The notes under the pieces: model-generated | Databases searched by the model: none | Told to the model about the DNA's origin: nothing | What the model saw: only the letters and a program-made list of their open reading frames with translations | Assembly (NCBI GenBank): GCA_938743325.2 | Contig: OW568872.1 | Location: forward strand, 248,001 to 312,000 | Direction: 5' to 3' | Length of the DNA stretch: 64,000 nt | Origin: Pycnococcus provasolii | Taxonomy: Eukaryota > Chlorophyta > Pseudoscourfieldiophyceae > Pseudoscourfieldiales > Pycnococcaceae | Made by a program: the position numbers and the translations under genes | Shown here: one piece after another, positions 42,001 through 51,633 of the stretch | Layout: each line of letters opens with the position of its first letter | How positions within the stretch are numbered: the first letter of the stretch is position 1

Positions 42001-44978
42001 TCTACGACCGCGTGGAACCTACCGAGTCGCGATCGACGAAGCAGCAGGCATCAACCGGCATCGCTGCTGCATCCGTGCCTAGCCTGCGTGCGTCGACGTG
42101 GCTGTCCGTGCTGGAGGCGAATGCTGCTCTGAGTTCGCAGGCTCGCTGGGCATACCTTAACGCGCCACATGATGGCGATGCCAGCGAGGGGGCTGCCGAT
42201 GAAGAGCAGCGTGCCGCAAAGCGCAAGCGACATGACCAATCTGCTGCTGCTCTCTCGCCCGCGGCGAATGCTCGCCTGGCGTCGACGGCGAGCCGAAATG
42301 CTCATCTTCTCAGGCATGCTCAGTTGACAGATCCGGCGCACGCGCACTTCGTTCGCAAAGCTGCGTCGTTGGCACTTTCGTCATTGCAGTCCGGCGTCGC
42401 GGACAACGATGCCGTGACGCTTGCCACCGCAATCTGCGCCTCCGGCACGTCGCTTCTGACGCACGTTGCAAGCCGCTGCGCGCTTGACGCGTCGCGTTAC
42501 GACTGCATTCGTGCTACTTGGGCGGAACCTTTCGCCGACGTGATGCGTCGTCATCCAGCGTACGCGCGCCAGTTCATTTTGGACGTATGCGCGAAAGATC
42601 CGATGGCGGCGCAGGAACCTGTTGAGAACCTGCAATGGTTGGGTCCTGGCGAACCTACGATAGCAGCACTCGCGAACAGCCATTTCGTTCGCGCGCTCGT
42701 TCGCACACCACGAGCCGGCGTGCGTGCAGCGTTCGCCGCGATTCTCTCCGCCGCGGCGACGGCACTGTGGCGGTGTATGGGCCCGCTGTACACCGGCCCG
42801 TCGGGCGATCCGATCAGCTTCGTCACGCAGGATGAGGCACGTGGTGCGATGAAGGTGCTGTGCAATACGGTCACCCGCGTTGGGCTCGCGTCGTCAGATG
42901 CGGCTTTATTTGCGGATCACTGGGTATCGTTCCTGACTGTGGCACGCGATCTGCTTGAGATGGGTGCAGCAGATCCTACGGAACAAGATCCGGAGAAGCA
43001 GCCTTACTTGGAGAATCTCGATTACATGGGATCGCCGTACAATATGTTTATCGACAATCCGATGATTAATATGCTCGCGCGCTTTGCGCGTGCTGGTGCT
43101 GCTGATGTGCATGTGCCCGGACCTGTGGTGGCAACAGTGCCAACCGCGGCGGCGACGGCGGCGGCGGCGGCGGTTTCCCTGTCCGAGAACTCTTCCGTGG
43201 GATTTTTGCTGGCGAATTGCGCAGAGCTCCTCACGCGTGGATGGCATCACGATCGTACAATCGAGGCGACGGAATATATTCGCCAGGTGGAAGGCGTCGA
43301 AGTCTGGAGCCAAGACCAGCCTATCTTGGGTCTTGCACGCCTGGCGGACAAGCAAGGCTCGGAGAATGCGCGCATCGTGCTGTTTCGGCTCGGGGGGTAT
43401 CTCCATCGTGAGGTGACTCCGGCGGTCGCCTGCGACATTGCCGTTGCCTTTGCTCACAAGTCAACGGATTCTCCTCCCAATGGCGGTGGCTTACAGGGCT
43501 ACGCGTTTGGCGCGCTCGTCAGCTGGCTCGACGGTCTGCACGAAGGCGACAATGGTGTTGGCGACCCTAACATGAAGCTTGCGCCCATGGCACTGGAGGC
43601 GTGCATTGGATCTGAGCGCGGGTTGCTCGAGGCTCTCGAGGAGGTGCAGCGTCGCCAACCGTTGCGTCGTCAGCGCTTGAAGAAGTTGAGGGGCATCCTG
43701 AGCAAGCTCTACCAAAACTCGGAGGCTGTGAAGTACTGGTGCCAGCACTGGAACTCGCAGGCTGGACAGGCTCTCGTTACCATTGTGCAGCAGATGGAAG
43801 AGCAGCACTTTTCCATGGACGCTGAAGACGAAGACGTAGACGACGTCTACAGCGACAACGAACACGACGACGAAGACGTGGACGGGAGACATGCCTCGGC
43901 GGCGATTCGTCGCCACCGAGGTACCACGGAACCACCGCCACCACCACCGCCACCGCCACCACCGCTACCACCGCTTCCAATCGGATCATCTGGCGCCGGC
44001 GCACAGGCGGACGACATCGCGCTCTTTGTTGAGAGGGTCGATGTCATACCCGTCGCCACACATGTGTGTGTGCATGGCGTCAACAAAGTCATGGTGAAGT
44101 GTTGCCGAGAGCTCCACCACTATCAACCGTTGCTGCAATTTCGACCATCTGGTGGAGAGGGGTCATCGAAGAAGCAGGCAGCGGAGTTCGACCTTAACTG
44201 GGCGGCTTTGATGAGTGCCGCAACGTCACCGCGTCCAATTCTATGTTCGGGATTGCTGCCGGTAAAGACATCCTTTGGCATGTTTCTCCTCAACGCCCTC
44301 AAAGGCATCGAGGCGTGGAGGGTTCGCACATGCGAGCATTGCAGGGCTATCAATGGGCGGTCGCAGACTAATCCTTTGACTAAGATAGGCGCGTGCAAGC
44401 ACTGGTACATTTTGGAGACAAAGGAAAAGCAGTGCGTGCAGTGCCTTAAAATTGCAGATTGCGAACTGGACCATCGGCCAGGAACGCAAGGTGGGCATCA
44501 CAGGCTCAGCGATACTCACTGGTGGTCGACGCATGGTGGCGTCGAAGCGATGAAGAAGGAAAGAGACAAATGTGATCTTCGCTGCGCGACGTGTCACTTG
44601 ACTCAAAAAACACACAGCATATACAAGACAAAGGAGGGTGCTAGATTGGACAGATCGAAAGATGTGCGCCGGGACTTCGTGAACGCGCGGAAACGACAGA
44701 TCGGGCGGTGTGCCGACTGCGATGCCTTGGTGGTCGAAGGATATGAACATTGTTTTTCCTTCGCGCACAAGGATGCAGCAACGAAGGACCCCCGCGGTAG
44801 CATCTGCCAACTCGTCAACTTGGGTTGTTCGATCGAAACCATCAAGAAAGAAATTTCTTTATGCCTCTTGAAATGCGCTACCTGCCACAACAAGGAGACC
44901 AAGGACAGGCGCAAGGATTGGTCAAAGGTGGCATCATCTCCTCCTTCGTATCCGACCGTCGGGATGGATTTTAATTAA
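33089..44978 (+). CDS. Giant chimeric reading frame: secreted LamG/IPT protein + ACC + DUF2341 + USP + HNH-like
   Basis: Exon 1 (33089-33145) encodes a signal peptide (MSALVVTDLAVLLAPAYAK) and ends at a consensus donor (AAG|GTGAGT). The acceptor TTCTAATCCTTCAG|GATGAG ends a 313-base intron at 33458. The second exon then stays open to 44978, giving about 3858 residues. The first 1480 or so residues form an adhesion-type extracellular protein. LamG-like folds lie at 33940-34360, 35107-35860, 36560-37060 and 37140-37600. An IPT/TIG domain is at 36265-36550 (ILSMSPSTGTVTGGTPVTLT). SPPP linkers are at 35158-35262 and 35942-36000, and a filamin-type Ig start near 37830. After that come ACC, DUF2341, USP and HNH-like parts, listed separately. 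The frame is unbroken, but such a combination has no known precedent. It may be several genes fused by rearrangement or an assembly error. A separate start for the USP part at 40011 is possible. Confidence 0.6.
33146..33458 (+). other. GT-AG spliceosomal intron
   Basis: The donor is AAG|GTGAGT at 33146 and the acceptor is a C/T-rich tract with CTAAT and TCCTTCAG at 33445-33458. Removing it joins a signal peptide in frame to the LamG protein. It contains T-rich and (CAA)n stretches but no gene. Confidence 0.75.
37900..39672 (+). other. ACC: ACC fragment A inside the giant frame
   Basis: From about 37900 the frame is multidomain acetyl-CoA carboxylase. The central region reads LLAVDLLPQLFGDDDTKVRE, AAITVFVKRMYRSHQVHGVE and LYRGCRPTLAHLLELSRLQN. 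It continues through the family block VLDPRGNTCSSSRIYVNSIP and DFLGIFEKSVVSSWVQYQSE. The start of the carboxyltransferase follows: REIVLIGNDCTYQSGSFGVS and RLYISCNAGARIGLIEDVYV. The similarity stops there, in the middle of the carboxyltransferase. The N-terminal biotin carboxylase and biotinyl domains are also absent. Sequence quality is good, with no stop in 590 residues. It fits a recent duplicate or a displaced piece of a working gene. Confidence 0.85.
39757..39990 (+). other. DUF2341-like segment inside the giant frame
   Basis: Following the ACC fragment, the frame reads FSYRVPIAVKAAS, then MMELDTAALVSAGKLRADCA, DLLVTDGSNGATLPFVVDSF. This is the pattern of DUF2341, a beta-sandwich found in secreted proteins together with LamG. 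It therefore belongs with the extracellular part of the frame, so the ACC fragment appears to sit inside a surface-protein gene. Confidence 0.6.
40011..43960 (+). other. USP-type ubiquitin C-terminal hydrolase part of the giant frame
   Basis: The catalytic domain lies at about 40885-42020. The Cys box is GLRNLGSTCYMNCILQQLF, with the catalytic Cys codon at 40917. The His box is GHYYSFVLDRETGLW, with its His at 41814. The blocks NDSQEFLDQLLDVI and LPRRLVLNLKRYEFDV are the other USP signatures. It belongs to the large USP9X/24/34-like group, which remove ubiquitin from proteins in cytosol or nucleus. The long helical region after it (42020-43790) fits those enzymes. The ATG at 40011 is followed by a hydrophobic stretch (ILSLLLLLLFLPEAAAVA), so an independent gene could start here. 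An acidic stretch and a polyproline run (43800-43980) lead to the zinc module. Confidence 0.8.
44310..44975 (+). other. HNH-like paired zinc module at the C-terminus
   Basis: Two cysteine/histidine modules end the frame. The first has TCEHCRAINGRSQT, CVQCLKIADCELDHRPG and, later, CDLRCATCH. The second has CADCDALVVEGYEHCFSFAH and CLLKCATCHNKET. The order C-x2-C, then D-H or F-x-H, then C-x2-C-H is that of treble-clef HNH domains, including those of nucleases in algae and their large viruses. The first module keeps E-L-D-H. Fusion to a deubiquitinase is unusual. Whether it cuts DNA cannot be judged from sequence. Confidence 0.55.
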
Positions 44979-45073
44979 GTAACTTGAGAATAACGTTTTT
45001 GCATTATTACATCAACTTACATCAACTAAAGCGCCCACGCCACCCACCAACGTCGTCGCCGCGAGCGGCAGCG

Positions 45074-45229
45074 TCAGCCTTGAACGCGACCGCCATCTCG
45101 CTCGCAAGGTGGCGCTGCTTCTCGAGGATGAGGAACGTCGCGACGCCAACGCCCTTCGTGCGCTCAACAGCCTTCTGAGCGTCCGCCGTGGTTTCCTCGA
45201 CGTGGTGGTTGAGCTGCGGGCATGCGGTG
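45074..45229 (-). pseudogene. SMC4: Duplicated SMC4 hinge fragment
   Basis: These 156 bases repeat 54457-54618 almost exactly and in the same orientation. They differ by a 6-base deletion and about three substitutions. The original encodes part of the SMC4 hinge. Here it is joined to the end of a polyketide synthase frame. Confidence 0.85.
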
Positions 45230-45231
45230 TC

Positions 45232-47744
45232 CGTCCATCTGCGAAGACTCCGTCATCGTGAGCCCGAACAGCTGGACGGACAGCAGCGCGTTGCGCAGAT
45301 AGCTACCGAAGAGCTGCTTGAGCTCGAGGTCGCTCTCTGGACCTGCCTCGACGTCCCATCTCTCGTGCGGTACTTCGGTGATTGTGAGCGCGTGGATCTC
45401 GTCCGCGTACGCCGTGCGGCGCGTGTCGAGCGCATCGCACACGCCGCGATCGCGAAGCAGGGCGCGCTTGCGCGGTCCGCCCGCTGTGCCTACGACGTGC
45501 GCGCCGAGCGTGCGCAGCACCTCGAGCGCGGCGAGTCCGACTCCGCCGGACGTCTCCTGCACGAGTACGCGCGACTCCGGCGTGGCTTCTGTCGCACGCG
45601 ACAGCGCCATGTCGACCGTCACGAACACCGTCGGCGTCGTCGCCGCGGCGGAGAACGCAATCACGTCCGGCTTGCGTGCCGCAGAGTACACAGACGTGCG
45701 CGCGTGCGAGCCCAGGCAGCCGGGCGCCAGACCCAGCAGCGACTCGCCTGCATGGAATGCGCGAGGCGCCAGCGGTGACACGGACACAGCCACGCCGGCG
45801 CAGTCGGCGCCGGGCGGACCCGGTCGCCGGGGTACATGCCGAGCACGTTCAGCACGTCGCGGAAGTTGACTCCCACAGCCACCACGCGCAATGTCATGGC
45901 GTCCGCGCGATCGGATACGCCCAGCGCGTCGAGCGCGTGCGCCTTGAGGCCCGTGAAGGCACCGCGAGGCATCGGCTCGAGCTGGAAGCGACGTACCGTC
46001 TCGTGCGCTTGTGCGTGTAGCAGTCTCGATCGGAGCAGCGCGCCCGCGCGAGCCGCGGCGCCCTGCGCGTCGCCGAGGTCAGCGCCGTCGCGCCTGCGCT
46101 TGCGTCGACGTCGACGTCGACGCACTGCACCTGCGGCAGCTCCGCTGCGGCTGTGCGTAATATACCCCACGCTGACGCGAACGCGACGCCGGGCCACGTG
46201 CGCGCGGTGCCGGCTGCTGCACTGACTGCGGCAGGCGCGTGCGCGCCACGCGTGACGAGCTCGAAGCGGCGTACGCGGAGCATGCTCGCGCACTGCGCAA
46301 GCTCAAGCATGCGAACCGACGCGCTCAGCACGCGACAGTCCGCCGAGGTGAGGCGGTGCGAGATACCAACCACGCCCGTCGCGATCGGCGTACCTGACGC
46401 CTTCCTCGGCTGAGCCAAAGCGGGCGCGGAGCCTGTCGTAAGCACGCTTCCGCCGCGGCTTGCCAAGAGCGCGTCTGACTCGTGCAGGCCCGCCGTCGCC
46501 GCGATGGTCCATCGCATCTCGTACAGGCACGTGGCGCCTGTGACAGGCTGCGTAACCTGCGATCCGCCTGCGGCGGTCGGTCGCGCGCCAATCACACGAG
46601 CATCGAGCTGATGGAGGTTCGCGAATGCGCCGCCTTCGCGATCGACGATCCAGTGGTTGCTGATCGCGGACGCATCGCTCGAAGACACGGCGCGAGCCAT
46701 GACCCACGCGTGCGTGTCCTGCGATCGACGCGCGATCGTGTATGCGCCGAGTGCCGCGGGCACGCGCGTCGCCGACTGCTCCTAGCTTGCAGTAGCGGCG
46801 TACGCAGCCGCGCTCACCTGCATGGACGCGTCGAGCGTTGCCGGATGCACGAAGCATCCGCGACGTACGCCGACATCGTCGATCCACAGATGACCAGCCA
46901 CGACCCCCGCGGCGTGCGAGGGTCGACGGATACTCGTGAGCACGGCGAACGCCGGGCCGTACTGAAGCCCAGACGCCGCGACGCGCTCGTATGCTCCCAC
47001 CGCGCCAACCGGAGAACTCGCTCCCGCGCGACCTGCACTCAAGTTCTCCAGCGAAGGCAGTGACTCAAAGGAGACACGGTGAGCGCGCGGCTGCCTTCCA
47101 TCGCCGTGCTCAGAGACTGTGGGCGTTCTGCTGCTCCCTGGCATCTGAAGTGCACCAGCACTACTCGTGCTTGCTGTTGCTCTCTCGCGCTCCTTGTCGG
47201 TGCCACCCCACGGTGGCGGGATTCCGCCGTCGAGGCTCCATACAGACGGCGCTAGGCTCGGCGTGTCGCTGACGCAACTCGTGGGACTGATTGAGCCGGT
47301 GGGGGCAACGATGCGCGGGCTTCCGTGCGCCGCGCGGTGCGTTGTGTACGAGTATATCGTGCTCGCACCCACGTCGCTTCCGATGTGGTCAACCGTGCTC
47401 ATGCCGTCGTCGTCCACGCTCTCCACGCTCCTTGGCGCCGCTGCTGGCCTCATTTTCATCGTGTATGACAGCGTAACTTCGCGCTGCGCGACGTTGAGCG
47501 TCGAGCCTAGTCCAGCCAAGGGGTCGTCGACCCCGGGGACTCCGACGACACCCATCGACGCCGGAGCGCGAGGCGACGACGCTGCCGACGCTGCCGACGA
47601 CAAAGACGACGGATACACCACCACCACACCTTCTAAGCACACGCCCAGTTGACGCGGAGAATGACGGAGGGGTTCTGTGGCACGCGGCAGCGCCCCGGAG
47701 GAAAAGTAATGGGGAGGTGTCTTTTTAGCCTTAAAAAGACACAT
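45232..47744 (-). pseudogene. Type I polyketide synthase fragment (DH - structural KR - ER - KS start)
   Basis: Reading minus strand, a serine/proline-rich linker is followed by a dehydratase C-terminal part (ASGLQYGPAFAVL, GCFVHPATLDASMQV). An in-frame stop lies near 46780. The same frame goes on with GAYTIARRSQDTHAWVMARA and the pseudo-KR/KR region (ASAWGILRTAAAELPQVQCV). After a frame change near 46090 comes the enoylreductase start VVAVGVNFRDVLNVLGMYPG. After another near 45815 come SLLGLAPGCLGSHARTSVYS and LVQETSGGVGLAALEVLRTL. The end resembles a ketosynthase N-terminus (EVPHERWDVEA) before it runs into the SMC4 duplicate. Prasinophyte-type algae have very long modular synthases of this kind. 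This is a broken piece of one module. Confidence 0.75.
47717..47743. repeat. Short hairpin upstream of the PKS fragment
   Basis: GTGTCTTTTTA and TAAAAAGACAC form 11-bp arms with a 5-base loop. Just after it, GAACTGAAGATT at 47749 matches the last bases of both 179-bp repeats at 19.0-19.9 kb. Confidence 0.5.
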
Positions 47745-47957
47745 CCCAGAACTGAAGATTAGGGTTACGGATAAGGTGGCCAGGGGGCCTAGAGCTGAAA
47801 CCCCAATTATTTACATGGAGATGACACGTTATTCGTACGGCACTTACGGAGCGAGTTTTCACGTATGCAACGTCCATGACGTCCTTAAGCAAACGTAGTA
47901 CACGCGTACGAAGAAATAATTACTAATAGTCACTAATAGTTCCTCTTCACTTCTCCT

Positions 47958-47978
47958 CCTAACCCTAACCATAACCCT
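47958..47978 (+). repeat. Telomere-type tract at the left edge of the satellite
   Basis: CCTAACCCTAACCATAACCC directly precedes the first satellite unit and is C-rich on the plus strand. Confidence 0.75.
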
Positions 47979-49918
47979 GCAGGCTGGCAATTGTGCACCC
48001 GGCTTAGCCGCGTCGAGCTCGCGCGCATCGCGGGTGGTAGCACGCGCAAGGAGGCACCTGTGGGCAGCTTTTGTCAATGCTGGCGAAGCGCTCGGTGCGC
48101 AGAGCGTTCGCGAGACGCGCATGAACATAACCCCGAATCCAGCCTGAATGTTGAACTTTTTCTTCTCTGGCGCATCCGTCTCCGAAACGTGCACCCGGCT
48201 TTGCCGCAGCGTGCATGCGTTCGTCGTGGGTGGTAGAAGGCGCGAGGAGACACCTGCGCGCAACTTTTGTCAATGCTGGCGAAGCGCTCGGTGCGCAGAG
48301 CGTTCGCGAGACGCGCATGAACATAACCCCGAATCCAGCCTGAATGTTGAACTTTTTCTTCTCTGGCGCATCCGTCTCCGAAACGTGCACCCGGCTTTGC
48401 CGCAGCGTGCATGCGTTCGTCGTGGGTGGTAGAAGGCGCGAGGAGACACCTGCGCGCAACTTTTGTCAATGCTGGCGAAGCGCTCGGTGCGCAGAGCGTT
48501 CGCGAGACGCGCATGAAAGTGAACCCTAACCCTAACCCTAACCATAACCCTAACCATAACCCTGCAGGCTGGCAATTGTGCACCCGGCTTAGCCGCGTCG
48601 AGCTCGCGCGCATCGCGGGTGGTAGCACGCGCAAGGAGGCACCTGTGGGCAGCTTTTGTCAATGCTGGCGAAGCGCTCGGTGCGCAGAGCGTTCGCGAGA
48701 CGCGCATGAACATAACCCCGAATCCAGCCTGAATGTTGAACTTTTTCTTCTCTGGCGCATCCGTCTCCGAAACGTGCACCCGGCTTAGCCGCGTCGAGCT
48801 CGCGCGCATCGCGGGTGGTAGCACGCGCAAGGAGGCACCTGTGGGCAGCTTTTGTCAATGCTGGCGAAGCGCTCGGTGCGCAGAGCGTTCGCGAGACTCG
48901 CATGAACATAACCCCGAATCCAGCCTGAATGTTGAACTTTTTCTTCTCTGGCGCATCCGTCTCCGAAACGTGCACCCGGCTTTGCCGCAGCGTGCATGCG
49001 TTCGTCGTGGGTGGTAGAAGGCGCGAGGAGACACCTGCGCGCAACTTTTGTCAATGCTGGCGAAGCGCTCGGTGCGCAGAGCGTTCGCGAGACGCGCATG
49101 AACATAACCCCGAATCCAGCCTGAATGTTGAACTTTTTCTTCTCTGGCGCATCCGTCTCCGAAACGTGCACCCGGCTTAGCCGCGTCGAGCTCGCGCGCA
49201 TCGCGGGTGGTAGCACGCGCAAGGAGGCACCTGCGCGCAACTTTTGTCAATGCTGGCGAAGCGCTCGGTGCGCAGAGCGTTCGCGAGACGCGCATGAACA
49301 TAACCCCGAATCCAGCCTGAATGTTGAACTTTTTCTTCTCTGGCGCATGCAGGCTGGCAATTGTGCACCCGGCTTAGCCGCGTCGAGCTCGCGCGCATCG
49401 CGGGTGGTAGCACGCGCAAGGAGGCACCTGTGGGCAGCTTTTGTCAATGCTGGCGAAGCGCTCGGTGCGCAGAGCGTTCGCGAGACGCGCATGAACATAA
49501 CCCCGAATCCAGCCTGAATGTTGAACTTTTTCTTCTCTGGCGCATCCGTCTCCGAAACGTGCACCCGGCTTTGCCGCAGCGTGCATGCGTTCGTCGTGGG
49601 TGGTAGAAGGCGCGAGGAGACACCTGCGCGCAACTTTTGTCAATGCTGGCGAAGCGCTCGGTGCGCAGAGCGTTCGCGAGACGCGCATGAACATAACCCC
49701 GAATCCAGCCTGAATGTTGAACTTTTTCTTCTCTGGCGCATCCGTCTCCGAAACGTGCACCCGGCTTAGCCGCGTCGAGCTCGCGCGCATCGCGGGTGGT
49801 AGCACGCGCAAGGAGGCACCTGCGCGCAACTTTTGTCAATGCTGGCGAAGCGCTCGGTGCGCAGAGCGTTCGCGAGACGCGCATGAACATAACCCCGAAT
49901 CCAGCCTGAATGTTGAAC
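47979..49918 (+). repeat. 196-bp satellite array (about 10 units) with internal telomeric repeats
   Basis: The marker TTTTGTCAATGCTGGCGAAG recurs ten times, spaced about 196 bases (48069, 48265, 48461, 48654, 48850 and so on to 49830). Two alternating variants exist in the half before the marker: one with TTAGCCGCGTCGAGCTCGCG, one with TTTGCCGCAGCGTGCATGCG. A tract of CCCTAACCCTAACCCTAACC with ACCATAACCC variants interrupts it at 48524-48562. Units are near identical, so the array is young or homogenised. Long frames on both strands are a by-product of the repeat, although the minus frame (FNIQAGFGVMFMRVSRTL) could descend from an exon. A diverged inverted unit is at 58237. Confidence 0.92.
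48524..48562 (+). repeat. Interstitial telomere-type repeats inside the satellite
   Basis: Three perfect CCCTAA-type units and several ACCATAACCC variants end in CCTGCAGGCTGGCAATTGTG. The same junction to the satellite occurs at 47978, so telomeric DNA and the satellite have been duplicated together. Confidence 0.85.
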
Positions 49919-50492
49919 TTTTGTGGTCCTCCTCGCTCATGCCTGCGGCAAAGGCTGCGGCAGACGCCGCGGCGCGGCGGCGCACATCTTTGAGCCGAGG
50001 AGTTTGTGTCTGGAGAAGGCGACCAACGCTAACACCGTTCTTAGGAGTTTTTTTCGCCGCATCTGCCCTCACTTCTGTGGAGTACGCGCGCGACACGTCC
50101 ACGTACGCCCACTCGTGTTCGGCGGCGTCTGCACTCATAGGCAAGTCGTGAACTGGTCCATCCGCGAGAACAGCCTGCACAGGCTCGTCGTCTTCAAACT
50201 GGACGTAAGCATAGGTGGTTGATTTCCTCGAGCGTGGGTCGCGCTCGATCTCGACATAGCTGACGCTTCCAAACTGCTCGAAGTGCATCTTCACCGTGCT
50301 CGTCTGCATAAAGACGGGAAGGTTATGAATGGCCAGTCGGCCTGGCTGCACGACGCGTTTTCCACCCGACTGTATGATATCCCTGACTAACTTCGGCCTG
50401 GGCGCTTTCGAGAGAACGGCCGTTGTGCGAACGTTCGTTCGACCGGAGCAGCTCACGCCTCGCGGTCCACGGGTGAGCAGACACACCTGCAT
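49836..50492 (-). CDS. RRM-type RNA-binding protein with satellite-derived C-terminus
   Basis: The frame is open from 50642; the ATG at 50492 gives about 218 residues. A single RNA-recognition motif lies near residues 45-110: RNP2 is LAIHNLP and RNP1 is TYAYVQF, with the expected spacing (TVKMHFEQFGSVSYVEIERD between). The following alanine/lysine-rich helix (AAASAAAFAAGMSEED) is normal protein. The last 28 residues, from KSSTFRLDSG on, are read from the first 196-bp satellite unit, so the true 3' end has been replaced by satellite DNA. It may be a truncated gene that still yields a stable protein, or a pseudogene. Target RNA is unknown. Confidence 0.6.
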   Translation of the reverse strand: MQVCLLTRGPRGVSCSGRTNVRTTAVLSKAPRPKLVRDIIQSGGKRVVQPGRLAIHNLPVFMQTSTVKMHFEQFGSVSYVEIERDPRSRKSTTYAYVQFEDDEPVQAVLADGPVHDLPMSADAAEHEWAYVDVSRAYSTEVRADAAKKTPKNGVSVGRLLQTQTPRLKDVRRRAAASAAAFAAGMSEEDHKSSTFRLDSGLCSCASRERSAHRALRQH

Positions 50493-50649
50493 CTGCTTTC
50501 GTCTGGATAAAAGTGCGCGTTCTATAATATGTGCGGGTAGTACGAGTGAGTCAACGAGTTCAAGGGAACCAGCAAGAGAATGACAATATAAAAGGCACGA
50601 AGGACAAGGGCCACTGGAGCAAGCAAGAAGCACAAGAAACACACCTTAA

Positions 50650-51633
50650 CACTGAAATAACACCTTAACACTGAAAACCAAAGGAAAGAAGCACAAGAGA
50701 AGCACAAGAAGCACACGAGAATGATGCAATGGCGGAAGGACAAGGGCTGAGGGTGACAAGGACGTGCGAGGACAACTGGACAGGGGACGACAAAGCAGTC
50801 ACAAACAGACAGCTGGGGAAAAACGGACAAAGAGGTCGAAAAAGGTCCGGCATCCGGCCCCAAACGTCGTTCCCTTGCCCAAATCTCCGCGCATTTCTCC
50901 ACCCCCCCGTCTGCCCGCGCGTTGTTAAAAAAAGGGCACGCCTCCCAGGGCGTTCTCGAGGTGCGTATCTTCACTTCTCGGGCGATGTGCGCCTTGCAAT
51001 TTCTGCTGGTAAATGACGGGACCCTTTGGGTTTCTTGTCCATGCTGGGAAAGGGGGGGGGAAGATATAAGGCCGGAAGCTCAGGTCGAGACCTTTTTCCA
51101 CTCATATCTGTCAGTATACCGGTGCGAATATTCACCTCAAACACCTAACTGCCCGATGCCAACCTTTCACCCTCACTTTTTACCCCTTTTTTTTAGACAC
51201 TGGCGCAAAAGCAAAAATTTGGGGCTAAACTTTTCACCCCGGGCCAAATCCCCGGGGATTTCGCTTTCGCGACTTTAGACACAGGCCTCAGTTGACGAAA
51301 CTTGACGAAACTTGACCTCGTGAAACTTGACAGTCTCGTGAACACTTGACGTCTCGTCGTCCGTGTCGTCTTGTCTTGTCTTGTCGTCCCCCTGTTTCTT
51401 GTCGTCCCTCGTCCCGTCCGGCCACAGTCCGGCCACGCCGATAGGGATAGTCCTTTGTTTGTTTGGTATCGGCCCTGACTGACTGTAAAGTTTGCTGTAT
51501 CGGTCTTCTTACTTAAGGCCGGTTTCCTCCCTCCATCACATCACATCACATCACATCAAATCCGTCTCTTGCTTGCTGATTTTTGTTTTTGCTTGCTTGC
51601 TTTGTGCGTTTTGGTTATATATTTTTGGTCATT
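50650..51633. other. Non-coding region with simple repeats
   Basis: About 1 kb without a supported gene. It holds A/G-rich runs (50580-50740), short GACGAAACTT and CTTGT repeats (51295-51400) and a (CATCA)5 tract at 51536-51558. The C/T-rich segment ending near 51630 is the leader of the following gene. Confidence 0.4.

Noticed and set aside
47859-49890. Many overlapping 80-190-residue frames in the 196-bp satellite
   Set aside because: They repeat with the satellite period on both strands and reflect tandem repetition, not separate genes.
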